DNA from: Gammaproteobacteria bacterium
GTDB lineage: Bacteria > Pseudomonadota > Gammaproteobacteria > Pseudomonadales > Azotimanducaceae
Length of the DNA: 64,000 bases
Direction of reading: 5' to 3'
Assembly (NCBI GenBank): GCA_026706935.1
Contig: JAPOXV010000026.1
Coordinates: forward strand, 959,721 to 1,023,720
Of this stretch, positions 16,810 to 26,302 are shown in pieces (the stretch's first letter is position 1; every line of letters begins with the position of its first letter). The position numbers were made by a program, and so were the translations under genes. The notes beneath the pieces are model-generated. The model searched no databases. It saw only the letters and a program-made list of their open reading frames with translations, and had not been told where the DNA came from.

Positions 16810-18009
16810 CTATTCGACGACGCCGTTAGCACGAAGTTCCGCGACGCGACTCTGAGGCAAGTTCATATCACCGAGTAAGACGTCGTCCGTGTGTTCTCCC
16901 AGTAACGGTGCTCGAGAAATCTCGACGTCGGACTGAGACATCCGTGGTGCGAAGCCAAGCAGCTTAGTGCGTCCATGACCGTGGTGGTCAAGCTCCTTGA
17001 CGAAACCGCGAGCAAGTAGATGTTCGTCGGTATGGAGTTCAGCTGTGTCAAGTATCGCGGAACAAGGTACGCCTGCCTTTCCAAGAATTGACATGGCGTC
17101 GTGCTTGGTTTTGTCTGACAGCCATCCCTCGATGATGGTGTTCAATTCAGCCTCATGATCTCGACGCTTACGTGGCTCCACAAAACGTTCGTCTACCAGC
17201 AAGTCGGGGCGTTCCAACGCCGTACAAAGTGCATCCCAGTGACCGGACGTAATTGGCATTAAGTAGATGTAGTCGTTAGGACCGAACGGTTTGCACGGAA
17301 AGATGTCGACCGGCGGAAGTCCTTGCGTGTTTCCAGTTCGTCTCGTGGGACGAGTGCCCCATTTTGAACCGGTGGCAATGCGCGTTCGCATGTAGTACGT
17401 CATCGCCTCTTGCATCGATATCTCGATCAATTGTCCGACGCCCTCGCGCTCACGTTGTATATACGCAGCGAGTATCGCCATTGCTAATTGGACACCTGTA
17501 CCTGAGTCGCCTATGGTCGGACCAGGAACGGTAGGTGGTCCGTCGGGCTCTCCTGTTACAGAAAACGCCCCAGCAGAAGCTTGGGCCACCATATCGAAAC
17601 TTTTGAATTCCGAGTATGGCCCAGACGTACCAAATCCTTTGAGACGAGCGTAGATCAACTTCGGGTGGATTTCCTTTAGGTCGTCGTAGTCGATACGTAG
17701 ACGTTCCACGACACCAGGTCCATAGTTTTCGACGAACACGTCGAATTTAGGCACCATTTCCAATAACAGCTCGCGACCTTCGTCGTTTTGAAGATTGATA
17801 ACGACACTGCGTTTATTCGCATTCCAGTTACAGAAATATGCGGAGTACCTCTCTTCCCCAGTCAATCCGACACCGCGACCTGGATCGCCGACACCCGGCG
17901 CTTCAACTTTCACAACATCAGCGCCAAACCATGCGAGTGCTTGGGTACAAGAGGTACCGGCTTCGTATTGCGTCAAATCCAAGACACGTAAATCGTCCAG
18001 TGCGGCCAT
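16810..18009 (-). CDS. Family III CoA-transferase (CaiB/BaiF), copy C
   Basis: A 399-residue full-length family III CoA-transferase. It shows LRVLDLTQYEAGTSCTQALAWFGADVVKVE, NKRSVVINL, VENYGPGVVERL and LIYARLKGFGTSGPY. The segment GPTIGDSGTG contains the expected catalytic Asp. It begins with ATG at 18009. It converges with the amidohydrolase gene, leaving 13 bp between their stops. Formyl-CoA transferase and succinyl-CoA:acid transferases have the same motifs, so the acid it acts on cannot be named. Confidence 0.93.
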   Translation of the reverse strand: MAALDDLRVLDLTQYEAGTSCTQALAWFGADVVKVEAPGVGDPGRGVGLTGEERYSAYFCNWNANKRSVVINLQNDEGRELLLEMVPKFDVFVENYGPGVVERLRIDYDDLKEIHPKLIYARLKGFGTSGPYSEFKSFDMVAQASAGAFSVTGEPDGPPTVPGPTIGDSGTGVQLAMAILAAYIQREREGVGQLIEISMQEAMTYYMRTRIATGSKWGTRPTRRTGNTQGLPPVDIFPCKPFGPNDYIYLMPITSGHWDALCTALERPDLLVDERFVEPRKRRDHEAELNTIIEGWLSDKTKHDAMSILGKAGVPCSAILDTAELHTDEHLLARGFVKELDHHGHGRTKLLGFAPRMSQSDVEISRAPLLGEHTDDVLLGDMNLPQSRVAELRANGVVE

Positions 18010-18112
18010 GTATGCTCCCTAGAAGCGTCCGGAAATCCGATTTTCGTAGTATCAAGTCTAGTCTGTGACACTCGGTGGATAATGCCGTTGCAATACAAAG
18101 CAAAGAATCGCT

Positions 18113-18793
18113 ATGCAGCTATCTGACGAGCTAATCATTGAGCAGATTCAGATTGGACCGATGCTGAACTTCACCTACATCGTCGGGTCTCGGTCCACAC
18201 GAGAAGTCGCGCTCGTCGATCCTGCATGGGATATCGAAGCACTGCTGAACCACTTGGATGAAAAAGACTACAAGCTGAGCAGCGTACTGGTAACACACTA
18301 CCATCCCGATCACGTCGGCGGTGCCATGCGTGGAGAAGGCATCGAAGGCGTGGCTCAAATCATGGAAAAACGGCCAGTGAAGGTTTACGCTAATCGGCTT
18401 GAGGCGCAAGGCGTTCAGAAAGTCACGGGCGTTTCAGATTCGGACATCATGAAAGTGGACTCTGGTGACACGCTAGATATTGGACTCGTAGAAGTAGAGT
18501 TTCTGCATACACCCGGTCACACACCAGGATCACAGTGTTTCCGTGTGAAGAACACGCTGGTATCGGGGGATACGTTGTTTATCGATGGCTGTGGACGAGT
18601 AGATTTACCAGGTTCAGATTCGGAAGAGATGTTTCACAGCCTGCAAAAACTGAAGGCATTGCCTGACGACACATTGTTGTTACCCGGACATAACTACAGT
18701 CATGTACCGAACGCAACAATGGGAGAGACAAAGAAGGCGAACGCTTATCTGAATGTCAAAGATCTACCGACGTGGAAACAATTTATGGGATAG
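18113..18793 (+). CDS. MBL-fold metallo-hydrolase
   Basis: A 226-residue metallo-beta-lactamase fold enzyme. The metal motif THYHPDHVGG (H-x-H-x-D-H) is followed by HTPGHTPGS with another ligand His, SGDTLFIDGCGR with the bridging Asp, and LLPGHNYS with the last His. The CGRVDLPG segment and size resemble glyoxalase II and persulfide dioxygenase relatives; thioester hydrolysis is therefore a reasonable guess. It starts at ATG 18113, opposite to the CoA-transferase gene. Confidence 0.9.
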   Translation: MQLSDELIIEQIQIGPMLNFTYIVGSRSTREVALVDPAWDIEALLNHLDEKDYKLSSVLVTHYHPDHVGGAMRGEGIEGVAQIMEKRPVKVYANRLEAQGVQKVTGVSDSDIMKVDSGDTLDIGLVEVEFLHTPGHTPGSQCFRVKNTLVSGDTLFIDGCGRVDLPGSDSEEMFHSLQKLKALPDDTLLLPGHNYSHVPNATMGETKKANAYLNVKDLPTWKQFMG

Positions 18794-18841
18794 CGCGGGT
18801 AACCGTGCCTCGCGTAGCGAGGTGTGTAACTCAGTAAGCGC

Positions 18842-19900
18842 TCACCCAAAAACAACCTGTGTGATTTCGTTCCGACTGCCAAGCCTCAAGATCGGACCCC
18901 AGGTGCCTGTCCCGCTTGATATATGCAATGTCATGCCGCCAAACCGGTGGGTACCGTGTATGAATTTAAAGAACCTGCGCACGATAAGGTGAAACGGAAA
19001 AATCTGGCCACGGTGAGTATGACCAACGAGCATCAGGTCGAATCCCCAATCTGACGCCTGCTCCATACCGTGTGGTCGATGGTATAGCAGAACACGGAAT
19101 GCGTCTTGCACCGGCTCGAATCTCTTAAGTTGAGCCATCAGGTGACTCGGTGAATCATGGTCGTCAATGCCGACGAATTGAAACGGGAGTGCTTCGACCT
19201 CTTCGTTTCGCAGCACAGTAACGCCAAGCGACTCAAGCATTGATGTGACGTGATCAATTCCTTCGTAGCGTTCATGGTTGCCAGTTACAAGCAGTGTTCG
19301 TTGAGCGATCTGCGTCAACGGCTCTAGCTCCGTTGGTCCTACGCTTGGCGAATCGAGCAAATCACCCGTTATAACGACCCAAGTTGGATCGAGTTTCTTC
19401 ACTTTATTGACGATGCGTTCGAGGTATCTCGGCGAACGAGATCCAATATGGACATCCGATAGTTGCACGATTGAATGGTTTTCGAACTCGGGTTTACCGG
19501 TGATTCGAACAGGTTTTACGTGCAGGTGTTGTGCGTTGAGTAAGGCATAAATTGCGCATGCCAACGCACATAAGACGGCGATGAGACTTTCAAATCCAAG
19601 CGGGAATCCCGGAATCCAGCGTGCGAACTCAAGAACGAGAACGATTGGAAAAAACAGGAAGCAACAGCCGATCGCTGAATACAGTGATGGCATTAATCTC
19701 TTGGGCATTTGTAGCCGAAATACGAATCGACTCAGGAATAGAGCCAAGGGTACGACGAGGAACGCGAGCATCACGACGGTAGTCACTGCACCAAATATTG
19801 GATTCGTTGGGTTGTACCACGCCCATACCCTCAACACTGGGTATACGATGGTTACCAGATAGAAAGCCAACGCGAATAGCGGAAAGGCGTTACGTCTCAC
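18842..19900 (-). CDS. Membrane-anchored metallophosphoesterase (YkuE-like)
   Basis: A 352-residue protein. The first 130 residues contain four hydrophobic helices. The rest is a calcineurin-type phosphoesterase: LSDVHIGSRSP (D-x-H), VITGDLLDS (GD), LVTGNHERYEG (GNHE), and LVGHTHRGQIFPF (GHTH). YkuE-type members hydrolyse lipid-bound pyrophosphates such as UDP-diacylglucosamine. The start is GTG at 19900 behind AAGGA. The catalytic set is complete. The cellular role is probably in envelope lipid metabolism but is not shown by the neighbours. Confidence 0.9.
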   Translation of the reverse strand: MRRNAFPLFALAFYLVTIVYPVLRVWAWYNPTNPIFGAVTTVVMLAFLVVPLALFLSRFVFRLQMPKRLMPSLYSAIGCCFLFFPIVLVLEFARWIPGFPLGFESLIAVLCALACAIYALLNAQHLHVKPVRITGKPEFENHSIVQLSDVHIGSRSPRYLERIVNKVKKLDPTWVVITGDLLDSPSVGPTELEPLTQIAQRTLLVTGNHERYEGIDHVTSMLESLGVTVLRNEEVEALPFQFVGIDDHDSPSHLMAQLKRFEPVQDAFRVLLYHRPHGMEQASDWGFDLMLVGHTHRGQIFPFHLIVRRFFKFIHGTHRFGGMTLHISSGTGTWGPILRLGSRNEITQVVFG

Positions 19901-19992
19901 GGATCCTTAGAAAGTTTGATAGAAACAGAATCGGTTCGCGTTTTAGATTGGACAATGCTGATATCTGCTGAACGCTATATGTATTTCGAGCT

Positions 19993-20664
19993 CTACTCGT
20001 GGTCTCCGGCCACCAAGAGTACGTCGCCGAGGTCGTCCGAATACGACATGGAACCAGCATCAGGATTCGTTGCGAAGTATTCAAATGTGGTGTAAGCCGC
20101 TTCCATCCGGTTGTTCGCGCCGAAAACACGATGTTCGAAATACTCGGTTTTCGCGTTCGATGTGTTTTTCGTCATCTCGATGATCTTACCGCTTCGGTCG
20201 ATTCGGCACATCATGAGCTTCTGATACGGATATTTCGCGGTATTTCGGTCGCCGATGAAATAAAAACACTTCGTCGTAGCGACCAATGTTCCCGAGTCGA
20301 GCACGTGGGGCGTCTCAATGCGGCGGCCTTTCGTACCACCGGTTCGAAAACTCACGCCTTTCATGACGCGAACGGATACACCGGCATTACCCGCGATATA
20401 TTCGGACCGATTGCGAATAAACGAGACGTTATCAACCGCGATGATCGGTTGTTCGGACTTCATGTAGTTGATTCCGAATGGCAATTCATCACCTAAGGCT
20501 ATGAGCGACTTTCCTTTATCTAGAAGGTCTCTGAATTCAATCGTGGATTCACTGCGTGTTTTTGCAGGCGCGAACTGCATGCCTGGTTTACCGCCATCGG
20601 ACGATTTGGACTTAAACCACACAACCACCACAACGATGACGATGATGCCGATCAGGATTTCCAT
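19993..20664 (-). CDS. Hypothetical membrane-anchored protein
   Basis: A 223-residue protein with one N-terminal membrane helix (EILIGIIVIVVVVVWF) and then a soluble domain without a family I recognise. Short lines such as FYFIGDRNTAKYPYQKLM and KKTSN-like basic stretches suggest a pleckstrin- or bPH-like beta domain, but this is only an impression. It starts at ATG 20664 and precedes the phosphoesterase gene on the same strand with 92 bp between, so the two may be cotranscribed. Confidence 0.7.
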   Translation of the reverse strand: MEILIGIIVIVVVVVWFKSKSSDGGKPGMQFAPAKTRSESTIEFRDLLDKGKSLIALGDELPFGINYMKSEQPIIAVDNVSFIRNRSEYIAGNAGVSVRVMKGVSFRTGGTKGRRIETPHVLDSGTLVATTKCFYFIGDRNTAKYPYQKLMMCRIDRSGKIIEMTKNTSNAKTEYFEHRVFGANNRMEAAYTTFEYFATNPDAGSMSYSDDLGDVLLVAGDHE

Positions 20665-20863
20665 GAGAATTTAGAACACGGTCTCGTCAAAGTAACAGGA
20701 GAAAGTTAATGATGCCATCAAGGTTTACTTAACTCCATTAAAACGAGCGTTCGATTGCTCTGCGATAAAGAGGTGTGTCAATGCGTGACTCCATTGGTGT
20801 GTTCTTGTGAACTCGACCAATGCTCAACTTAGATCAACGGACTAGGACGAACGCTCCTACGAA

Positions 20864-22513
20864 TCAGACGATCTCACCTGGTCTTGCATGTGAATATCCG
20901 TCGTGGCTATAGACGACTTCACCATTCACAAGCACTTGGTCGAATCCAGAAGCACGTCTGACATAGCGCCTAGCTTCACCCGGAAAATCGTCCACGAATT
21001 CTTCCTTCGTGATCGCCACCTTGTCGGCATCAAAAATCACGACATCGGCAGCTTGACCGGCAGTCAGCGTTCCACGATCATGGATTCCCCAATCTTGCGC
21101 GAGCTCGCTGGTCATGCACTGTACGCCGCGTTCGAGAGGGATACGACCGGAATCCCGCACGAAGTGTGATAGTAGATAAGTGGTGTCGCCGGTCCCACAG
21201 AACTGGGTGATATGTGCACCCGCGTCAGATGCACCAAAGTGGCAGTACGGGCTTTCGATCAGTTTTGCGACAGCTTCCTGATCGGCATTAACAACGCCTT
21301 TCAGTTGGAATTCCGTGTCAAGGTTGTCACGGATTGATAGATCCAGAATGACCTCACCAATCGTCTTGCCTTCTGATTCAGCGATCTCGCCGACCATCTG
21401 TCCTTGATACTGCTTGTTTTCCTCACTGTAGACATCGCCGACACGCATCTGTGCGATACCGAAAATGCCGCCCTCTCGAGGCACTAACTCTTCAACGAGT
21501 TTGCGTCGTGTTGTTGAATCGCTGAACTTCCCAAGTCGTTCATCGGACGGCAAATCCATGATGGCTTTCCAAGACGGGTAGCCATAGAGCAACATGCTCG
21601 TTTCAGACAGTCGCATGTTCATGTCGAATGTGCGTGGCATCGTTTGTCCGTACACTCGCGCACCACGCTCGTGCTGCTCCCTTAAAGCTTGTATTTGCAC
21701 GTCTACGGCACGACCGCCGGATCCCAGTAATGGTTGGTAGCTGCAGGGGATGCCTGCCGCTAAGCTGATGTCGCCTAGTTCTCTAATGTTGTCTAGAGAT
21801 TGCTCGATGTCGACAATGTATGGCACGACCTGCCAAACACCACGACCACTCGCTGCCATAGCTTTGGCAAGCGCGATCTTCTCGTCGATTTCGGCGAATC
21901 GACTAGGTACCGGTCGCATTTCCTCGTCCATATCCAAATAGGAACTCGATATGCCGAGTGCGCCCGCAGCCATGGCTTCGTCGATGATCGAACACATTGC
22001 ATCGATTTCTTCTGTCGTTGCGGCACGTTCTTGACTTGCCTTGCCCATCACGTATGCACGCACGGCCGAGTGGCCAATCAACGCGCCGACATTCACGCCA
22101 AGTTTTCCGCGAATGAAGTCCAGATATTCAGGAAATGTCTCCCAGCACCATGGCACGGCTGCGTCAAACGTCGGTTTCTTGATGTCTTCGATGACTTGAA
22201 ACATCGAAATCAGCTTGTTCGTACCGTCTGGTTTAACAGGTGCAAGTGAAAGTGAGCAGTTGCCGATGACGACTGTCGTTACACCGTGCTCAAGTGACGG
22301 CGTGGCAAGACCGTCCCAGCAGAGTTGCGGATCAAAATGCGTATGGATGTCGATGAAACCAGGACTGACCACCCTGTTTTCGGCCTCAATGATGTGGTCC
22401 GGGTTCGATATCGCGCCAACGATTTTGCCATCGTTGATGGCAAGATCTCGTTGAATAGGAGCAGCGCCAGTTCCGTCTACTACTAGTCCGTTTTTAATCA
22501 GGGTTGAACTCAC
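20864..22513 (-). CDS. N-acyl-D-amino-acid deacylase family amidohydrolase
   Basis: A 549-residue amidohydrolase of the D-aminoacylase group. It has VSPGFIDIHTHFDPQ (HxH metal motif), VIGNCSLSLAP, IGHSAVRAYVMG, and GASDAGAHITQFC with the metal Asp. The TLTAGQAADVVIFD segment near the end is typical for these enzymes. It hydrolyses N-acylated D-amino acids or related amides, with zinc. The start is GTG at 22513 after AGGAGC. D-aminoacylases are about 480-500 residues, so this one belongs to the longer group found in marine bacteria, whose substrates are not known. Confidence 0.9.
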   Translation of the reverse strand: MSSTLIKNGLVVDGTGAAPIQRDLAINDGKIVGAISNPDHIIEAENRVVSPGFIDIHTHFDPQLCWDGLATPSLEHGVTTVVIGNCSLSLAPVKPDGTNKLISMFQVIEDIKKPTFDAAVPWCWETFPEYLDFIRGKLGVNVGALIGHSAVRAYVMGKASQERAATTEEIDAMCSIIDEAMAAGALGISSSYLDMDEEMRPVPSRFAEIDEKIALAKAMAASGRGVWQVVPYIVDIEQSLDNIRELGDISLAAGIPCSYQPLLGSGGRAVDVQIQALREQHERGARVYGQTMPRTFDMNMRLSETSMLLYGYPSWKAIMDLPSDERLGKFSDSTTRRKLVEELVPREGGIFGIAQMRVGDVYSEENKQYQGQMVGEIAESEGKTIGEVILDLSIRDNLDTEFQLKGVVNADQEAVAKLIESPYCHFGASDAGAHITQFCGTGDTTYLLSHFVRDSGRIPLERGVQCMTSELAQDWGIHDRGTLTAGQAADVVIFDADKVAITKEEFVDDFPGEARRYVRRASGFDQVLVNGEVVYSHDGYSHARPGEIV

Positions 22514-22809
22514 AAGAAAGCTCCTCGTTCGATCGAGACCAATTCGATGGGTAGCTCATACGCAGGCGCGTTTAAAAGCTAGGCGTCTACGTACGTCTGT
22601 CGATATTTGATGTGGGATATTACAGCTTGATTCGGTGTTTGATCGCTTGAGCAGCAGCTTCTCGAATTGCGCATTGATTGCTAACGATGCGTGATCGAAA
22701 TGCAGCGGATATTTGCGCCGCTATTTAAAGGTGTCGTACTCTGAGAACGTGATTAAATAGACGACGTAGAAACGACGGAACTCACGGGAATTCAGAGGTA
22801 GGTTTGGCG

Positions 22810-23889
22810 ATGCAAGCGAACCTTTTCGAAAACTGTCAGTACCCTGTCCGAAAGGCAACGATCGATGCTTTTGCGGGTGTTTGGCAACGGACGGCTGAAA
22901 GCGGACCATTTTGGACAGGACGCGACCACATGGCGATCATCCAAGAGGCGCGTCAAAGTCTGGAATGTGAGCTTTGTCGACGTCGACTCGAAGCGCTCTC
23001 ACCGAATGCAGTTGATGGAGTTCACGATTCCGTTACTGATTTAGCTCCTGTTGCGATCGATGTTGTTCATCGTATTCGAAGCGACCCAGCTCGAATGAGC
23101 AAATCCGTGTTTGACAACGCGCTTGCGAACGGAATGACAGATAGCGAGTACATTGAACTCATCGGTATCGTCGCTACGTCGGTGGTCATCGATACACTGC
23201 ACCAGGGTTTGGGCTTACCTGTCCCTGAAACGTTGCCCGGTTCGGATGCCCCACCGACAGGGCAAAAAGAACCCGAAGTGGTAGACGACGGTGCGTGGGT
23301 TCGTCTTGCACCACGGGATGGTGAACTAAACGAAGTTGGAATCCCTCGACAGGCAAACATCATTCGGGCGATGGGCCTCGTACCGTTGGTGATTCAACTG
23401 TTTTTTACCGTGATGCGTCAAGCGTACTACATTTCCAACTTACCAATATCGATTCAAAGGAGCCAAGCTGAATTTATCGCGGCACGCGTGTCCGCGTTAA
23501 ACCAGTGTTTCTACTGAACGACGATGCACACCATGCTGCTCCGTGGGAGCGGCGAGTTTGAGCTGCAAGGCGTAATGGATACTACGATCGACCCGGGTGT
23601 TGAACACAGTCCTCTACTCGGTCAGCTCGTCGATGCCGTGATTTCACGTCGCTGGGACGACGTTGCAGGATTTAGGGAGGAATGCGTTAAAGCGATGGGG
23701 CTCCAAGAGACAGTGGATGCCATCGCAGTTGCTTCGGCATTCAACGGCATCACACGGATAGCAGATGCGACAGGCATCCCACTTGATTCTGGTCCTGCAG
23801 AAGCCACGGCTAGTATGAGGTCGGAACTCGCGATCAACGACTTTGCGTACGGTGAAAAATCACGCAAATACGATCACGTTGAAGCGTAG
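22810..23889 (+). CDS. AhpD-like selenoprotein (carboxymuconolactone decarboxylase fold) with in-frame TGA
   Basis: One frame runs through a TGA at 23515-23517 and gives 359 residues with selenocysteine at 236. The first part ends RVSALNQCFY, then U, and the second continues TTMHTMLLR. AhpD-like peroxidases carry C-x-Y-C-x-x-x-H here, so the TGA sits exactly at the resolving Cys, giving C-F-Y-U. The rest of the fold continues after the TGA (AFNGITRIADATGIPL). The two halves alone would be incomplete. A hairpin 25 bases after the TGA (23534-23554) fits a bacterial SECIS. AhpD-like selenoproteins were, as I recall, reported from marine metagenomes. The start is ATG at 22810 (TTG at 22804 also in frame). 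It heads an operon with a DUF3500 lipoprotein and an enolase-family gene. The alternative is a split gene or sequence error. Confidence 0.8.
23534..23554 (+). other. SECIS-like stem-loop downstream of TGA
   Basis: The mRNA from 23534 to 23554 folds as a nine-pair stem closing a GUG loop at 23543-23545 (arms 23534-23542 and 23546-23554, with two G-U pairs). The loop begins 25 bases after the TGA and its first base is G, both within the accepted range for bacterial SECIS elements bound by SelB. It is coding sequence at the same time, so the match is constrained but not unique. Confidence 0.55.
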
Positions 23890-23923
23890 TCGACCACGCG
23901 TTCGCTACGAAGGTGATCGAAGC

Positions 23924-25072
23924 GTGGTGCGCTGGTTCGTTTTCCTGGCGTTATGTCTTACCTTGACCGGTTGTGCCCAAGGTCAGACCGATGAGGACGT
24001 TGGCGGAACGGACTTTGCCACATGTCCGCCGGTTGATGTCTCGGTCGGTGAAGATCCGAATGTGACTTCCATTACAAGCGCTGCTGTTAACTGGCTGTCA
24101 TCGCTTGACGAAGGTACCACGCAACGTGTTCGCTACTGCCTTGGCGACCCGGAGATGCACTCATGGACGAACGTACCCGGTAAGCGTTCGGGTGGGATTG
24201 AATTAAGGGAGCTGACCAAGGAGCAACAGCAACTCGCATGGAATCTGGTGACCATGTTTATGAGTGAATCAGGTACGGCAAAAGCCAGACTGATTGCGAA
24301 TGAGATCACGCAAACTGCCCGAGCTACGCCGCTTGGTTCCCACACGGTCGCGTTGTTTGGCGACCCTAGGCAAGATGGTGCATGGGGATTTCAGCTTGAT
24401 GGGCACCATCTCGCGTTGAATTTCTTAGTTCAGGAATCGGACATCATCTTGGCGCCTGCGTTTATAGGCACACAACCACTCAGCGTGAATGGGCAAGCTC
24501 CACTGATTGATGAAGCACGACTGGGGAGAGACCTGATCCAAGTGTTCACTGAGGAAGAACGCAATCTGGCGAAACAGGACGCGTTGATCGGTCGAGATGT
24601 CATCGTCGGTTCGGGACGCGGACATCTGGACCGCGGACGTACGTACGACGTCTCACAGTTTGATGGCGTCGGTGTACGAATCGCATCACTCTCAAACCGG
24701 TCGGCAAACGTCGTGAACGACCTTATTGACGAATATATCAATAACTTGGCGGAACCATTTGCAGGTCGTGTACGAGCGACCGTTGACGAATCGATTGAGG
24801 AAGGCTTTGTCGTTTACGACACTCGTAACGAGGACATCTACTACCGAGTATTCGTACCGAACCGAATGCTCATCGAATACAACGACGTGAGTTCCGATCA
24901 CGTCCACACTATCTTTCGATTACTCGGCGATGAATCATTTAGTGACTACGGCGCGTATGCGACAAGCGGTAGTGCTCCAAGAACGATTGCGGAGCACTAC
25001 AGTACGTCACCGCACCATCAAATTGCGCTCAGTGTTTCACAAACGAAGAGAAGCACAGCGCGTTCGAATTAG
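23924..25072 (+). CDS. DUF3500 family lipoprotein
   Basis: About 382 residues. A lipoprotein signal (VRWFVFLALCLTLTGC) puts the mature Cys at the lipobox LTGC, so it is anchored in a membrane. The body matches DUF3500: SWTNVPGKRSGGIELRELT, SESGTAKARLIANE, ALFGDP, the GHHLALN line and APAFIGTQPLSVNG, followed by EERNLAKQDALIG. The family has no known activity, though its conserved His and Trp residues suggest an enzyme. The start is GTG at 23924 (or 23927) after GAAGG; the frame open further upstream overlaps the AhpD-like gene and lacks a plausible signal peptide. It lies 34 bp behind that gene and 9 bp before the enolase-family gene. Confidence 0.8.
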   Translation: MVRWFVFLALCLTLTGCAQGQTDEDVGGTDFATCPPVDVSVGEDPNVTSITSAAVNWLSSLDEGTTQRVRYCLGDPEMHSWTNVPGKRSGGIELRELTKEQQQLAWNLVTMFMSESGTAKARLIANEITQTARATPLGSHTVALFGDPRQDGAWGFQLDGHHLALNFLVQESDIILAPAFIGTQPLSVNGQAPLIDEARLGRDLIQVFTEEERNLAKQDALIGRDVIVGSGRGHLDRGRTYDVSQFDGVGVRIASLSNRSANVVNDLIDEYINNLAEPFAGRVRATVDESIEEGFVVYDTRNEDIYYRVFVPNRMLIEYNDVSSDHVHTIFRLLGDESFSDYGAYATSGSAPRTIAEHYSTSPHHQIALSVSQTKRSTARSN

Positions 25073-25081
25073 AGGCTACAT

Positions 25082-26302
25082 GTGAAGATAACTGGACTGG
25101 AGACATTCGTCGTCGATGCGGGTTGGCGCCCGTGGTCATTCGTTGCAGTTCGCACCGACGAAGGTATCACCGGATACGGTGAGTGTTCCGACGGAAGATT
25201 GCCCTACAGTGTCGTAGGGACCGCCGAAGAACTGCAGACAATTTTGGTAGGTAAGGATCCGCGACCTATCGAGATGCGTTACTGGGACATGTATCGAGTC
25301 GCTCGACAAAGTCCGGGCGGTATCGCCGCGAAGGCTATTGCAGGCATCGAACTTGCATTATGGGACATCAAAGCCAAAGCACTAGGTGTGCCGGTATACG
25401 AGCTCGTTGGCGGACCCTTGCGTACCCGGCAACGTGTTTATTGGTCTCACTGCGGTAGTTCACGTGCTGGAAATTGGGAGATCATCGGCGTACCACCACT
25501 CCGCACCTGGAACGATGTAACAGCGTTGGGAAAAGAGGTCGTTGAACGCGGCTTTACTGCGCTGAAGACGAACATCATCTACCCAGGTGATGAAGCGCGA
25601 ACCTATCGACCGGGATTCGGCGGTGGTGAAGGAACAACCGACGGCACGATCACCAACGCACTTCTAGAGCACATACGTACCCAGATCGGTACGTTTCGTG
25701 ACGCGGTTGGTCCGCATGTAGATATCGCATTGGATTTGAACTTCAACTTTCGAGTCGAAGCGGCAACACGTATTTGTCGGGTACTTGAAGACCTCAACAT
25801 GATGTGGGTTGAGATCGATATGTACGAACCCGAAGGATTACGAGAGATTCGCGATGCGGTGCGCGTGCCGGTTTGTTCAGGTGAGAATCTGTTTACAACC
25901 AGAGAATACCGAAGATATTTCGAAGCCCGTTCGATGGACGTTTGTATGGTCGACGTGCCTTGGAATGGGTACGCGAACTCAAAGCGCGTTGTCGAAATGG
26001 CAGAGACCTTTGAAGTTAACTGCGCTCCGCACAACTACTACTCGCACCTATCGACGTTGCATTCACTGCATCTCTGCGCAGTCTCTCCCAACGTTCGAAT
26101 TTGTGAGATCGACATTGATGATGTCCCGTGGAAGGATGATCTGATCACGGAACCACTCGAAATCGAAGAGGGCAATGCGCTCATTCCGTCTCGTCCTGGC
26201 TGGGGTGCCGATTTGAACGAAGAGGTCGCAAAATCGCACGTCTGGGAGCGTGGGAGACCACCTGGATATTCGTCTGGTACAACATCGCGTCAATCGGGTT
26301 AA
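25082..26302 (+). CDS. Mandelate racemase/muconate-lactonizing enzyme family (enolase superfamily)
   Basis: A 406-residue enolase-superfamily enzyme. The N-terminal capping domain includes TDEGITGYGECSDGR and AIAGIELALWDIKAKALGVPVYELVGG. In the barrel, FTALKTN supplies a Lys, DIALDLNFNF the first metal Asp, MWVEIDMYEP the Glu and PVCSGENL the third ligand; APHNYYS near the end has a His typical of acid-sugar dehydratases. The enzyme probably dehydrates or epimerises a sugar acid or similar carboxylate using Mg2+. The start is GTG at 25082. It is last in the operon with the selenoprotein and DUF3500 lipoprotein. Confidence 0.9.
   Translation: MKITGLETFVVDAGWRPWSFVAVRTDEGITGYGECSDGRLPYSVVGTAEELQTILVGKDPRPIEMRYWDMYRVARQSPGGIAAKAIAGIELALWDIKAKALGVPVYELVGGPLRTRQRVYWSHCGSSRAGNWEIIGVPPLRTWNDVTALGKEVVERGFTALKTNIIYPGDEARTYRPGFGGGEGTTDGTITNALLEHIRTQIGTFRDAVGPHVDIALDLNFNFRVEAATRICRVLEDLNMMWVEIDMYEPEGLREIRDAVRVPVCSGENLFTTREYRRYFEARSMDVCMVDVPWNGYANSKRVVEMAETFEVNCAPHNYYSHLSTLHSLHLCAVSPNVRICEIDIDDVPWKDDLITEPLEIEEGNALIPSRPGWGADLNEEVAKSHVWERGRPPGYSSGTTSRQSG

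Noticed and set aside
18808-18822. Terminator after the MBL-fold gene (CCTCGC-GTA-GCGAGG)
   Set aside because: The hairpin has only six pairs and no T-run on either strand.
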